A stretch of 64,000 nucleotides of DNA, from positions 1-64,000 of the forward strand of contig NZ_KI928950.1 of assembly GCF_000521215.1 (NCBI RefSeq). Direction: 5' to 3'. A program made the translations under genes and the position numbers. Shown piece by piece: positions 37,289 through 45,299 of this stretch (within the stretch, counting starts at the first letter, position 1; every line of letters begins with the position of its first letter). The notes beneath the pieces are model-generated. The model was not told the DNA's origin and searched no databases. It worked only from the letters and a program-made list of their open reading frames with translations. This stretch comes from Labrenzia sp. DG1229. Its GTDB lineage: Bacteria; Pseudomonadota; Alphaproteobacteria; Rhizobiales; Stappiaceae.

Positions 37289-37387
37289 AGATATTTCAAA
37301 AACCCACAACATGATTTCCGGGTCGCGCAGTGGTCTAATCCAGACAAGGGATATAGAACCGGCGATCCAAGCCAGGGACGAAACGAC

Positions 37388-38944
37388 ATGACTGCCACCC
37401 CCGAAACGGACCATATCCGCATTTTCGACACCACTTTGCGCGACGGTGAACAATCGCCCGGCGCCTCAATGACGCTGGAAGAAAAACTGCAGATTGCCGA
37501 AATCCTCGACGATATGGGCGTCGACATCATCGAAGCCGGGTTCCCGATTGCCTCCAACGGCGACTTCGAAGCCGTCGGTGAAATCGCCAAGCGCTCGAAG
37601 AACTCCGTGATTGCCGGGCTCGCCCGCGCCATCCACGCCGATATCGACCGCTGCGGTGAAGCTGTGAAACACGCCGGCAAGGGCCGGATCCACACATTCG
37701 TTTCCACCTCGCCGATCCATCTGAAATTCCAGATGAACAAGACCGAAGATCAGGTGATGGAGATCATCACCGACACGGTGACCCGCTCGCGAAACCTGAT
37801 CGACGATGTCGAGTGGTCCGCAATGGACGCGACCCGCACGCCCATTGACTATCTGTGCCGCTGTGTGGAAGCCGCCATCAAGTGCGGGGCGACAACCATC
37901 AACCTGCCAGATACGGTCGGTTATGCAACACCGGATGAGTACAAGGCCATGTTCGAGGACATCCGAGAACGGGTGCCCAACAGTGACCAGGCAATCTTCT
38001 CCGTACATTGCCATGACGACCTGGGGCTGGCTGTGGCCAATTCGCTGGCCGGTGTCGCCGGCGGAGCACGGCAGATCGAATGCACGATCAACGGCCTGGG
38101 CGAGCGCGCGGGAAATGCAGCGCTCGAAGAAATCGTCATGGCAATCCGCACGCGTGGCGATGTCCTGCAATATGCCACCCAGATCGACCCTCAATTCATG
38201 GTCCGTGCATCAAAAATGGTTGCCGGAGCGTCCGGCTTTGCCGTCCAGTACAACAAGGCAATCGTCGGCAAGAATGCATTTGCCCATGAGAGCGGCATTC
38301 ACCAGGACGGCATGCTGAAAAACGCAGAAACCTACGAAATCATGCGTCCGGAAGATGTCGGGGTCAAAGCAACCTCGCTGGTCATGGGCAAACACTCAGG
38401 TCGCCACGCGTTCCGCGACAAGCTGCGTGAATTGGGCTTTGAGCTGGGCGACAACGCTCTGCAGGATGCCTTCCGCCGCTTCAAGGAGCTCGCCGATCGC
38501 AAGAAGCATGTCTACGACGAGGACATCGAAGCGCTGGTCGAGGACGAGATCACCATCCTGGGCGAAAGCACAAAGGTCATCGCGTTGACCGTCATTGCCG
38601 GCACCGGTGGTCCGCAGAAGGCTATCCTGACCATGGACGTCAACGGCCAGCACATCACCAAGGAAGCCACCGGTGATGGACCGGTCGACGCGACGTTCAA
38701 TGCGATCAAGGCCATTGTGCCGCACGAGGCGACACTGTCGCTCTACCAGGTGCATGCCGTGACAGAAGGCACCGACGCCCAGGCGGAAGTATCCGTGCGC
38801 CTGGAAGCCGAAGGCCGGATTGCCACCGGCAAGGGAGCTGATACCGACACCCTGGTGGCATCGGCGCGTGCCTATGTCTCGGCCATGAACAAGCTGGCCC
38901 TGCGACAACAGACCGGCAATCCCGGCGCTTTGCAGGCGGTATGA
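37388..38944 (+). CDS. leuA: 2-isopropylmalate synthase
   Basis: A 518-residue LeuA that condenses acetyl-CoA with 2-ketoisovalerate, the first committed step of leucine synthesis. The N-terminal TIM barrel has '[20 protein letters not shown]' (metal-binding Asp and catalytic Arg), '[16 protein letters not shown]' (His pair) and '[20 protein letters not shown]'. The C-terminal regulatory domain (about 400-510) is present, with '[20 protein letters not shown]', so leucine feedback inhibition is expected. Transcription is probably also attenuated by the leucine-rich leader upstream. A hairpin follows the gene. Confidence 0.97.
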   Translation: MTATPETDHIRIFDTTLRDGEQSPGASMTLEEKLQIAEILDDMGVDIIEAGFPIASNGDFEAVGEIAKRSKNSVIAGLARAIHADIDRCGEAVKHAGKGRIHTFVSTSPIHLKFQMNKTEDQVMEIITDTVTRSRNLIDDVEWSAMDATRTPIDYLCRCVEAAIKCGATTINLPDTVGYATPDEYKAMFEDIRERVPNSDQAIFSVHCHDDLGLAVANSLAGVAGGARQIECTINGLGERAGNAALEEIVMAIRTRGDVLQYATQIDPQFMVRASKMVAGASGFAVQYNKAIVGKNAFAHESGIHQDGMLKNAETYEIMRPEDVGVKATSLVMGKHSGRHAFRDKLRELGFELGDNALQDAFRRFKELADRKKHVYDEDIEALVEDEITILGESTKVIALTVIAGTGGPQKAILTMDVNGQHITKEATGDGPVDATFNAIKAIVPHEATLSLYQVHAVTEGTDAQAEVSVRLEAEGRIATGKGADTDTLVASARAYVSAMNKLALRQQTGNPGALQAV

Positions 38945-38954
38945 TGGACAAGAA

Positions 38955-38983
38955 GAGGCTCTGAGCACGATGCCCAGAGCCTC
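38955..38983 (+). terminator. hairpin after leuA (probable terminator)
   Basis: GAGGCTCTG (38955-38963) pairs perfectly with CAGAGCCTC (38975-38983) around an 11-base loop, 11 bp after the leuA stop. It lacks a T-run, so it may need Rho or serve as a 3' stability hairpin. Confidence 0.55.
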
Positions 38984-39124
38984 AACCGAAGGCGCTGAAT
39001 CCGTCTGAAACGAACCAGGCGGCTGGCAAACGAGGTCCCCGGACCAGGCCCGGGACGGTTGGCTGCATAACCGCCGCACAATCATCTTTCCGCAAATTCG
39101 TGCAGGAAACGGAGCCTGCTCAGA

Positions 39125-39595
39125 CTATTTGCAAAGCTCACCCGAATAGCGCACCAGCCCTTGCAGATCGTCAGGATCTCTCAGGTCGACAAGACCGTAG
39201 CTCCTGAAGGTGCCGATGTAGTCTTCCAGCGTGCCCCGGCTCATGCCTTCCTGAACTTCATAAGTGATCTCGATCATGTAGCGGCCTTCTTTTCCGGGAA
39301 TTTCAGTCAGGACGCCCTTGTCCCTGGTGAAGATTGCTCCACCGTCCGAGCGGCCAAAATAGTGCTCCATGTCCATTTCCAGGCCGGTTTCCGTAACTCG
39401 CTGTGCGAGGATTTTTCCGGCCGCGTTGGTCACCGTCCCCATCAGGGTTGCCGAAATGACGACAGGCTTGCCCTTGTCTTCGGAAAAAAAGTTCGGGATG
39501 GCAACACCACCCATGTCCAGACATTCTGCGGCATGAGCAGTTGATGCCGCCAGGACCAGTCCCGTGGCAGCGAGGATTTTCTGCATGAGTTTCAT
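39125..39595 (-). CDS. hypothetical secreted protein
   Basis: A 156-residue protein with a signal peptide 'MKLMQKILAATGLVLAASTA' followed by 'HAA', giving a probable cleavage site. The mature domain begins 'ECLDMGGVAIPNFFSEDKGK' and ends '..YSGELCK', so two Cys could form a disulphide. I do not recognise the family. The start at 39595 is chosen because it opens the signal peptide; a longer frame to 39631 would overlap the upstream tautomerase stop by 4 bp. It is probably co-transcribed with the tautomerase gene. Confidence 0.72.
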   Translation of the reverse strand: MKLMQKILAATGLVLAASTAHAAECLDMGGVAIPNFFSEDKGKPVVISATLMGTVTNAAGKILAQRVTETGLEMDMEHYFGRSDGGAIFTRDKGVLTEIPGKEGRYMIEITYEVQEGMSRGTLEDYIGTFRSYGLVDLRDPDDLQGLVRYSGELCK

Positions 39596-39627
39596 CTTGA
39601 GATGTTCCCTAATATCAAATCGAGGGG

Positions 39628-40044
39628 TCAACCGCGGGCGATCCGCTCTGTCAGCTGGTGATTTGTCATGGCCTCGCCATCCAGGTTCCAGGTTCCGTCC
39701 ACCGTGTGTACGACGTTGGAATAGATTCGATCCCTGGTGAGATTTTCGCCCGCTTCATCGGCAATGATGTCGGTTGCTTCTTCAAAGAAACCAACCTGGA
39801 CGTCCCGGTCTGCGAAAGCGAAGGAAGGTGTCTTGCACTCCAGCCAGACACCATCCACCGGCTCCCCGCCCGAAAGCGCACCGTTTTTCGGCAATGACTG
39901 GATCTGCATCGTGACATTGGGTGTCATCACCCGGTTACCGGCAAGGCCGTGCCATTTCAGGAATGCGCTGGTGATCCTCGAACCGGCGCGCTGTCCGGCC
40001 TCAGGCGTCAGAACGCCCACGGTGTAGCTAAGTGCAAGTGGCAT
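39628..40044 (-). CDS. tautomerase-superfamily-like protein
   Basis: A 138-residue protein starting 'MPLALSYTVGVLTPEAGQRA', with Pro as the second residue, the catalytic base of 4-oxalocrotonate-type tautomerases after Met removal. 'RVMTPNVTMQIQSLP' and 'FFEEATDIIADEAGENL' are consistent with the beta-alpha-beta fold. It is longer than the 60-residue archetype, as in fused-type family members. The assignment is moderate. It is divergent from a tetR gene, with three copies of a palindromic motif between, so it is probably the target of that regulator. Confidence 0.65.
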   Translation of the reverse strand: MPLALSYTVGVLTPEAGQRAGSRITSAFLKWHGLAGNRVMTPNVTMQIQSLPKNGALSGGEPVDGVWLECKTPSFAFADRDVQVGFFEEATDIIADEAGENLTRDRIYSNVVHTVDGTWNLDGEAMTNHQLTERIARG

Positions 40045-40070
40045 TGTCAGATCCTTTTGACTTTACATAT

Positions 40071-40150
40071 ATAACGTTCGTTATATTTTGATGCAGACCC
40101 TATTTATGTAGCGATCGTTATATTGTCAATTGATATATAACGATCGCTAT
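40071..40150. promoter_or_regulatory. triple TetR operator array
   Basis: Three copies of a 14-bp motif close to ATAACGNTCGTTAT: ATAACGTTCGTTAT at 40071-40084, one at 40108-40121 and one at 40137-40150. The last two form a larger 15-bp perfect inverted repeat (40109-40123 with 40135-40149). They fill the gap between divergent tetR and tautomerase genes, so autoregulation and control of the tautomerase operon are expected. Confidence 0.75.
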
Positions 40151-40167
40151 CTAAAAATGAGGAAAGC

Positions 40168-40749
40168 ATGGCAAAACAGCAGGTTCGAAAGGCAGAAACA
40201 CAGAAGTCCTTGCTGTCTGCCGCCAGTAGATCCTTCCGCAGCAAGGGATATGCGGGAGTTGGCGTTGACGGCATTGCGCGTGCAGCAGGCGCAACTTCCG
40301 GAGCGTTCTATTCGCATCTTGGCTCAAAGGACGGTGCGTTTCTGGCTGCACTTGAACAGGGGCTTGATGAAGTCATCGAAACGGTTCCCGACTATCAACG
40401 CCGCTACAGCAGCAGTTGGCCGGAAGCTTTTGCGCGCTACTATCTCGGCAGCACTCACCGCAGGGACCTTGCCTGCGGCTGCGCAATGACCGCCCTCTCC
40501 CCGGACGTCGTAAGATCCAATGACGAAACGCGAGAGATCTATGAACACAAAATGAAAACGATTGCCGAACTTATCGCAGAAGGACTGGAAGGCGAAAGCG
40601 ACGACGAAAAGCTCAAAAAAGCCTGGGCCTTCCTGAGCATTCTGATCGGTGCGCTCACGACTTCCCGCGCGATGGCGAGTGAAGATCAGGCAGATGCTGT
40701 TGCCAGTGCTGCGTTCGCCTCCGCCATGACAGTCGTCGGGCAGGATTAG
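40168..40749 (+). CDS. TetR/AcrR family transcriptional regulator
   Basis: A 193-residue TetR regulator. The HTH covers about residues 8-55: 'ETQKSLLSAASRSFRSKGYA', 'VDGIARAAGATSGAFYSHLG' and 'SKDGAFLAALEQG'. The C-terminal domain is helical, with 'GCAMTALSPDVVRSNDETRE', a stretch typical of YxaF/LmrA-like members. It is divergent from the tautomerase/secreted-protein genes across an array of palindromes. The effector is unknown. Its stop directly adjoins the stop of the convergent GNAT gene. Confidence 0.93.
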   Translation: MAKQQVRKAETQKSLLSAASRSFRSKGYAGVGVDGIARAAGATSGAFYSHLGSKDGAFLAALEQGLDEVIETVPDYQRRYSSSWPEAFARYYLGSTHRRDLACGCAMTALSPDVVRSNDETREIYEHKMKTIAELIAEGLEGESDDEKLKKAWAFLSILIGALTTSRAMASEDQADAVASAAFASAMTVVGQD

Positions 40750-41283
40750 TCAGAAAACTTCGTTCCGCTCGATCCGGTAAAATGTGCAAGGAACGCCATG
40801 TTTTTCCCGATCGAACCAATGGCTGAAACCAGCTTTCCGCATGACTTTCAGAGAATTTTCATGTTCCGAACAGGCGAAGGCGATCAGATACCGATTGTCG
40901 GTTCTTTCAAAAAACCAACCCGTCAGTGCCTTGGCGATTTCAGAAGCATAGCCCTTTCGCCAGGCCGCGCGTTTCAGGCTGTAACCCAGTTCGTATCCAT
41001 CCGGTTCGGTCATCCAGGTCACACCTGCCCGACCGATAAAGTCACCTTCCAGCGTCAAGACCTTCCATTTGCTCAGCCCCGATCTGCGATGTTCGAATAC
41101 ATAGCCTTGCAATCGCCGCTCGACCTCTGCCGCCTCCATCGGCACCAAGCCGGGTGACAAATACCGATTGACCTCCGGGTCTGAATGAAGCTCGAAGAGA
41201 AGCGGAAAATCCGCGTCCTCAAAAGGAACAATGCGCAGACGTTCGCTCGTCAGAATGACTTCCGTCAAAATATCGGCTTCCAA
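40750..41283 (-). CDS. GNAT family N-acetyltransferase (RimJ/RimL-like)
   Basis: A 177-residue GNAT protein of the RimJ/RimL type: 'ILTSERLRIVPFEDADFPLL' at the N-terminus, 'GYSLKRAAWRKGYASEIAKA' with the acetyl-CoA loop 'RKGYAS', then 'HENSLKVMRKAGF'. It could acetylate a protein N-terminus, an aminoglycoside or another amine. It resembles the neighbouring GNAT at 41360-41899 in overall layout ('LTGWFFE' occurs in both), suggesting an old tandem duplication. Confidence 0.9.
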   Translation of the reverse strand: MEADILTEVILTSERLRIVPFEDADFPLLFELHSDPEVNRYLSPGLVPMEAAEVERRLQGYVFEHRRSGLSKWKVLTLEGDFIGRAGVTWMTEPDGYELGYSLKRAAWRKGYASEIAKALTGWFFERTDNRYLIAFACSEHENSLKVMRKAGFSHWFDREKHGVPCTFYRIERNEVF

Positions 41284-41359
41284 CTCAAAAACCGCGCTGA
41301 CCGCGGCAGGACAATTGATCTTTGTCAGGAAATTGCCAGCCTGCGCCGGACTGTCAATG

Positions 41360-41899
41360 TCAGGCGCTCATCAGATAGGACTGCATGGACGGGCTGAACA
41401 GCTGAAAGACATCGGCCTGCATGCCTTCAATCACTTTACTTTCCCGATGGCAAAACCCAACGTTCTGGACCACTCTTCGAACATCCCGGTTATCAGTCCG
41501 GATCACCGCCACCAGATGGGAGAAATAGGTGTTTTCAAAGAACCAGCCGGTCAGGGCGGAACACAGGCGCATTGCGAGTGTCGCATCCTGGTCGACAACC
41601 TCGGTGGAAAGACAATAGTTCAGGCTGATTTCAGACGTCTCGCTGATGGGCGTGAAACCGGCCCAGCCGAGAAACCGCCCGTCATCCGAGACAGCCTTCC
41701 ATTTGGCGAAACCCAGGTCTGCCTGGTTCTGCAAAGCCGACCTGACCAGATCGGCAGCATCGGCAATCGTGCAGTCAGACGCAAATTCCGTGCATCGGTT
41801 TCCAAAAGGGTCGGCGTGAAGGTCTTTGACGAAATTGATGTCGGACGGGGAAAAGGGAACAAGCCGCACTGAGCCACATTCGAGAAATATCGTCTGCAC
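41360..41899 (-). CDS. GNAT family N-acetyltransferase, divergent paralog
   Basis: A 179-residue protein with RimJ/RimL-like layout: 'LECGSVRLVPFSPSDINFVK', 'GFAKWKAVSDDGRFLGWAGF', 'SALTGWFFENTYFSHLVAVI' and 'NRDVRRVVQNVGF'. The usual acetyl-CoA loop (R/Q-x-x-G-x-G/A) is replaced by 'VVDQDATLAM', so cofactor binding may be weak. It is upstream of the related GNAT gene (76 bp apart) and may be a diverging duplicate. Confidence 0.75.
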   Translation of the reverse strand: MQTIFLECGSVRLVPFSPSDINFVKDLHADPFGNRCTEFASDCTIADAADLVRSALQNQADLGFAKWKAVSDDGRFLGWAGFTPISETSEISLNYCLSTEVVDQDATLAMRLCSALTGWFFENTYFSHLVAVIRTDNRDVRRVVQNVGFCHRESKVIEGMQADVFQLFSPSMQSYLMSA

Positions 41900-42114
41900 G
41901 TGGTCCTCCCAATGAATTCAATTCAATTTCTGGCAATCGGTGGAGACTTCAGAACCACCAAGCTCCGACCGACGGAGAGGTAACCCTGAATTGTGCCGAC
42001 CCAAAGGCACGTCGGACTATAAAATCAAACATGGTAAAAATAAATTCGTATTACCAACAGGTTACCGTAAAACAGCCTGCTGCGGTGCAGCACCCGGAAG
42101 TTGATGGACTCACA

Positions 42115-43065
42115 TCATTTCGGATCCAAAATGTCACCAATGTTAATTCCGGCTGACGGATCAACCCGTTGCCAATCCGGCATCTGATTACGGAACCAAG
42201 TCTCCTGCCGCTTGGCATATTGCCGCGTTGCAACAGTAAGCCTGTGGACGGTTTCTTCATAACTCGTGGTGCCCGAAAGATAGTCCCGGATCTCGGCAAC
42301 ACCGATTGCCCGCATGGCTGGAAGTTTCGGTGACAATCCCTGCGCGAGCAACGACCTGACCTCATTAACTCCATCCTCCGCCAACATGAGTCGCGCCCGC
42401 CGCTCAATCCGCTCGTGCAACCATGGGCGAGGTGGAGAAAGGACGATCCGTACACAGTCCGTTCCTGAAAGAAACGGAGCAGATTGGGCCGAGGCCTGCC
42501 AGTCGCCAAGCGGTTTACCTGTTGCCAGCAGTACTTCCAGAGCCCGTGCCAGACGCTGCGGGTCTGCAATAGTCACCGCAGCCTCGTCGTCCCCCTGTTC
42601 GACCAGCGCTTTCCTGAGACCCTCGACACCTTCGCGGTCCGCAAGTCCCCTCGCCTCGTTGCGGATTTCTTCGGGTATGTCCGGCATGTCGGCAAAGCCT
42701 TCCGTCAAAGCCTTGAAGTATAGCCCGGTCCCGCCGACGAGAATCGGCATGTTTCCCGATGCCTGAACTGAAACAACTTCCTTCTTTGCCGATCTCAGCC
42801 AGGCACCGGTCGAAAACGCCGTCGAAGCGGGCAGCATACCGTACAGCCGGTGTTGAACCTGTTGTTCTTCCCCCAGCGAAGGGCGCGCACTCACAAGACG
42901 CAGATCTTCATATAGCTGCATGGAATCAGCATTGAGAATCACACCGTTCAGCGCTTTGGCAACCTCCATCGCCAGTGCGGACTTGCCGCTCGCCGTCGGG
43001 CCAGCTATCAGAATGGCTGAAGCCTCAGCAGGCTGCTTCCTCTCGTCTTTCAGGGATTCATCCAT
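42115..43065 (-). CDS. miaA: tRNA dimethylallyltransferase
   Basis: A 316-residue (from ATG 43065) tRNA isopentenyltransferase that adds dimethylallyl to A37 of UNN-reading tRNAs. The P-loop is 'LIAGPTASGKSALAMEVAKA'. Further motifs are 'VILNADSMQLYEDLRLVSAR' (catalytic Asp), 'ILVGGTGLYFKALTEGFADM' and 'YAKRQETWFRNQMPDW'. The start is either ATG 43065 or GTG 43080; with the ATG, its start codon shares the CATG tetranucleotide with serB on the other strand. Divergent from serB. Confidence 0.96.
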   Translation of the reverse strand: MDESLKDERKQPAEASAILIAGPTASGKSALAMEVAKALNGVILNADSMQLYEDLRLVSARPSLGEEQQVQHRLYGMLPASTAFSTGAWLRSAKKEVVSVQASGNMPILVGGTGLYFKALTEGFADMPDIPEEIRNEARGLADREGVEGLRKALVEQGDDEAAVTIADPQRLARALEVLLATGKPLGDWQASAQSAPFLSGTDCVRIVLSPPRPWLHERIERRARLMLAEDGVNEVRSLLAQGLSPKLPAMRAIGVAEIRDYLSGTTSYEETVHRLTVATRQYAKRQETWFRNQMPDWQRVDPSAGINIGDILDPK

Positions 43066-43954
43066 GCCTTTAGTTGCCACGTTGGTGTCTACTCCGACAG
43101 CCCCCGCCGTCGATCAGGATCTTGTCCGGCGCGCCCAGGAAGCCCTGGGGGCGAGCGGAACTGCAACAGTACTGAGTACTGGTGTCGCAGCCGATATCCG
43201 TTTCGAAGGCCCCAATGCAAGTGCCACCATGACACTGTTGCGCGAAGTCACCGGCACCGCACCGGTGGATATCTTTGTGCAACCGGAAAAAGGACGCCGC
43301 AAGCTCCTTCTTATCGCCGATATGGATTCCACGATGATCCGGCAGGAATGTATCGATGAACTCGCCGCAGAACTGGGACTGAAGGAAAGGATTTCCGACA
43401 TAACAGAGCGGGCCATGCGGGGAGAAATCGAATTCGAGCCGGCCCTGCGGGAAAGAGTTGCCCTGCTCGCAGGATTACCGGTTTCCGCGATCGATACGGT
43501 ACTCAGCAACCGGATCGTCTTGATGCCTGGTGGGCGCACGCTTGTTCAGACCATGAAGGCAAACGGTGCCTATTGCGCCCTTGTTTCCGGTGGCTTCACG
43601 CATTTCACCCGTGCTGTGGCCGCGATGATCGGTTTCGATGAAAATCAGGCAAATACACTTCTTGAAACGGACGGGCGGCTTGCGGGGAAGGTCAGTGAAC
43701 CGATCCTGGGCCGTGAAGCAAAGCGCGTCCGCCTGGAAGAGCTTGTGAGCCAGCAGAAATTGTCTTTCGAGAACACCCTGGCTGTGGGCGACGGTGCAAA
43801 TGACCTGGCCATGATCGAGCGGGCCGGCTCAGGTGTCGCGTATCGTGCAAAACCGGCAGTCGCGGAAATTGCTGATTTCAGGGTCGACCATGGCGATCTC
43901 ACTGCGCTCCTCTACCTCCAGGGCTATTCTGAAAGCGAGTTTGTCTTGAGCTGA
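43064..43954 (+). CDS. serB: phosphoserine phosphatase
   Basis: A 296-residue HAD-family SerB that removes phosphate from O-phosphoserine, the last step of serine synthesis. The catalytic motif is 'LIADMDSTMIRQECIDELAA' with nucleophile D86 and D88. HAD motif II/III are 'CALVSGGFTHFTRA' and 'LAVGDGANDLAMIERAGSGV'. An N-terminal extension of about 75 residues is present, as in other alphaproteobacterial SerB. AGGGA lies seven bases before ATG 43064. Serine produced here would feed the serine/glycine pool used by the 4-10 kb locus. Confidence 0.96.
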   Translation: MPLVATLVSTPTAPAVDQDLVRRAQEALGASGTATVLSTGVAADIRFEGPNASATMTLLREVTGTAPVDIFVQPEKGRRKLLLIADMDSTMIRQECIDELAAELGLKERISDITERAMRGEIEFEPALRERVALLAGLPVSAIDTVLSNRIVLMPGGRTLVQTMKANGAYCALVSGGFTHFTRAVAAMIGFDENQANTLLETDGRLAGKVSEPILGREAKRVRLEELVSQQKLSFENTLAVGDGANDLAMIERAGSGVAYRAKPAVAEIADFRVDHGDLTALLYLQGYSESEFVLS

Positions 43955-43991
43955 TCTGAAAGCACGCGACAACGTGTTGTCTGCATTGAAT

Positions 43992-44885
43992 TCAGGAAGA
44001 CGGCGCGAGACGCTGTTTGAAAACCAAGGCGAAAAATGACGCCTCTTTTGCTTCTTCTGTGATGATGTGTTTCCTGTTGGTAGCCAGATTCTCGACGCAG
44101 GAAAGTTCCTGGTCGTATTGAATGTCAATTTTCGCCCGTGAATTCTGGTAGCTCTTCAGTTTGCCCTTTTGCAGCCAATACATTTCACGTGTGATGGCAT
44201 TGCCCATCGAATAGATCCGCACGTCGAATACCGATGGGTTGTCCAGAAGTCTGGAAATCGCTCCGGGACCATAGCGCCGGTAGCCATGGTAGCGATGTTC
44301 GACAAAACTGCACGTCGCGGGCACAAAATGAACGTGTTGGATTTCTGAAGGCTCTTCGACTGTCAGCAGATCAAGGACTGAGCGGTCATATTGAATGTGT
44401 TCCAGTACCGACTGCGTGAAAACGCTGGTTGCCCCTTTGAGCGCAATGCAATCTTCGCCAAGATTTGCGACGGAAAATGTCACGCCCGGCTTCTTCATGC
44501 CTTTCCAGGAGCCGCGCTCCTGAATGTCACAGCCCTGATAGTCTTCGTAGCCGAGTGCTGCGTTCAGGAATTCCGAGTATGATCCAACGCCACATCCCAG
44601 ATCAAAAATCCGGGGTTTTTCTGGAAATATTCCGGGAAGTTGCTCGAGGATAAAGTCGAAACACAGCGCGCGCGTCGGACTGGCACGCGTGATCGCGTCG
44701 CCGAAATGGCGCCTCAAGGCCTCAATGTTCAGAACGGGAACATAAGGCTCGACATCGACCGGAAAAGTTTCGAATGGCAGGCGACGCCGTTCAATCCAGG
44801 CATTGAACCGGTATTGGAGTTTCTCAAATTCATTGAGCGTATTGTCCCCGCTGATCCGTTTCCAGGAACTGCTTCTTCCGGTCAT
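43992..44885 (-). CDS. class I SAM-dependent methyltransferase-like protein
   Basis: A 297-residue protein with a SAM-binding motif I 'PRIFDLGCGVGSYSEFLNAA' near residue 90, then 'DYQGCDIQERGSW' (acidic residue for ribose) and 'ATSVFTQSVLEHIQYDRSVL'. The C-terminal region is unusual, with 'FVEHRYHGYRRYGPGAISRL'. It could methylate a sugar, lipid or small molecule. It stands alone and converges on serB; a 14-bp palindrome, GACAACGTGTTGTC, lies between the two stops (43968-43981). Confidence 0.82.
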   Translation of the reverse strand: MTGRSSSWKRISGDNTLNEFEKLQYRFNAWIERRRLPFETFPVDVEPYVPVLNIEALRRHFGDAITRASPTRALCFDFILEQLPGIFPEKPRIFDLGCGVGSYSEFLNAALGYEDYQGCDIQERGSWKGMKKPGVTFSVANLGEDCIALKGATSVFTQSVLEHIQYDRSVLDLLTVEEPSEIQHVHFVPATCSFVEHRYHGYRRYGPGAISRLLDNPSVFDVRIYSMGNAITREMYWLQKGKLKSYQNSRAKIDIQYDQELSCVENLATNRKHIITEEAKEASFFALVFKQRLAPSS

Positions 44886-45243
44886 CTGAAATCCACTCGT
44901 CTTTCAAAATCGTTTTTGAGCATACCGAAATTTCACAAAACACATTCTGTCAGCCATCTGTTCGGCGCCTCGAAAGGGACGCTTGCCCCTGTAGCCGTTT
45001 CGCGAGGTTTTTAACGGTATCGGTTCCAAATCCAAACAAAAAAATGGCCGATCAGGACGCAACCAGGTGCAGCTGCGCTCAACGCCTGGCGCAGGAAAGC
45101 ACACTCGACACAAATCCAGCGGCACCAGGAACCACATGATATGAAGCAATTTGAATATTCACCGCGGGTCCCGGGGAAACCTTCTGGTCACGGCGGAAAT
45201 GTATCCTTGAGCCAATTGCGTTGCATAGCTTAAATCGTGAAAC
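44886..45243. other. intergenic region, no gene seen
   Basis: About 360 bp between the methyltransferase and degP genes (both minus strand). No coding frame with family features was found; the degP terminator lies at its right edge. Confidence 0.45.
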
Positions 45244-45269
45244 AAAAAGGGCGCCGTTGCCGGCGCCCT
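45244..45269 (-). terminator. rho-independent terminator after degP
   Basis: On the minus strand, AGGGCGCCG and CGGCGCCCT form a perfect 9-bp stem with a 4-base loop, followed by TTTTT. It ends the hflK-hflC-DUF2065-degP transcript. Confidence 0.9.
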
Positions 45270-45299
45270 CCTTCAGCTCGAGAAACTTGCGCTCCCGAT

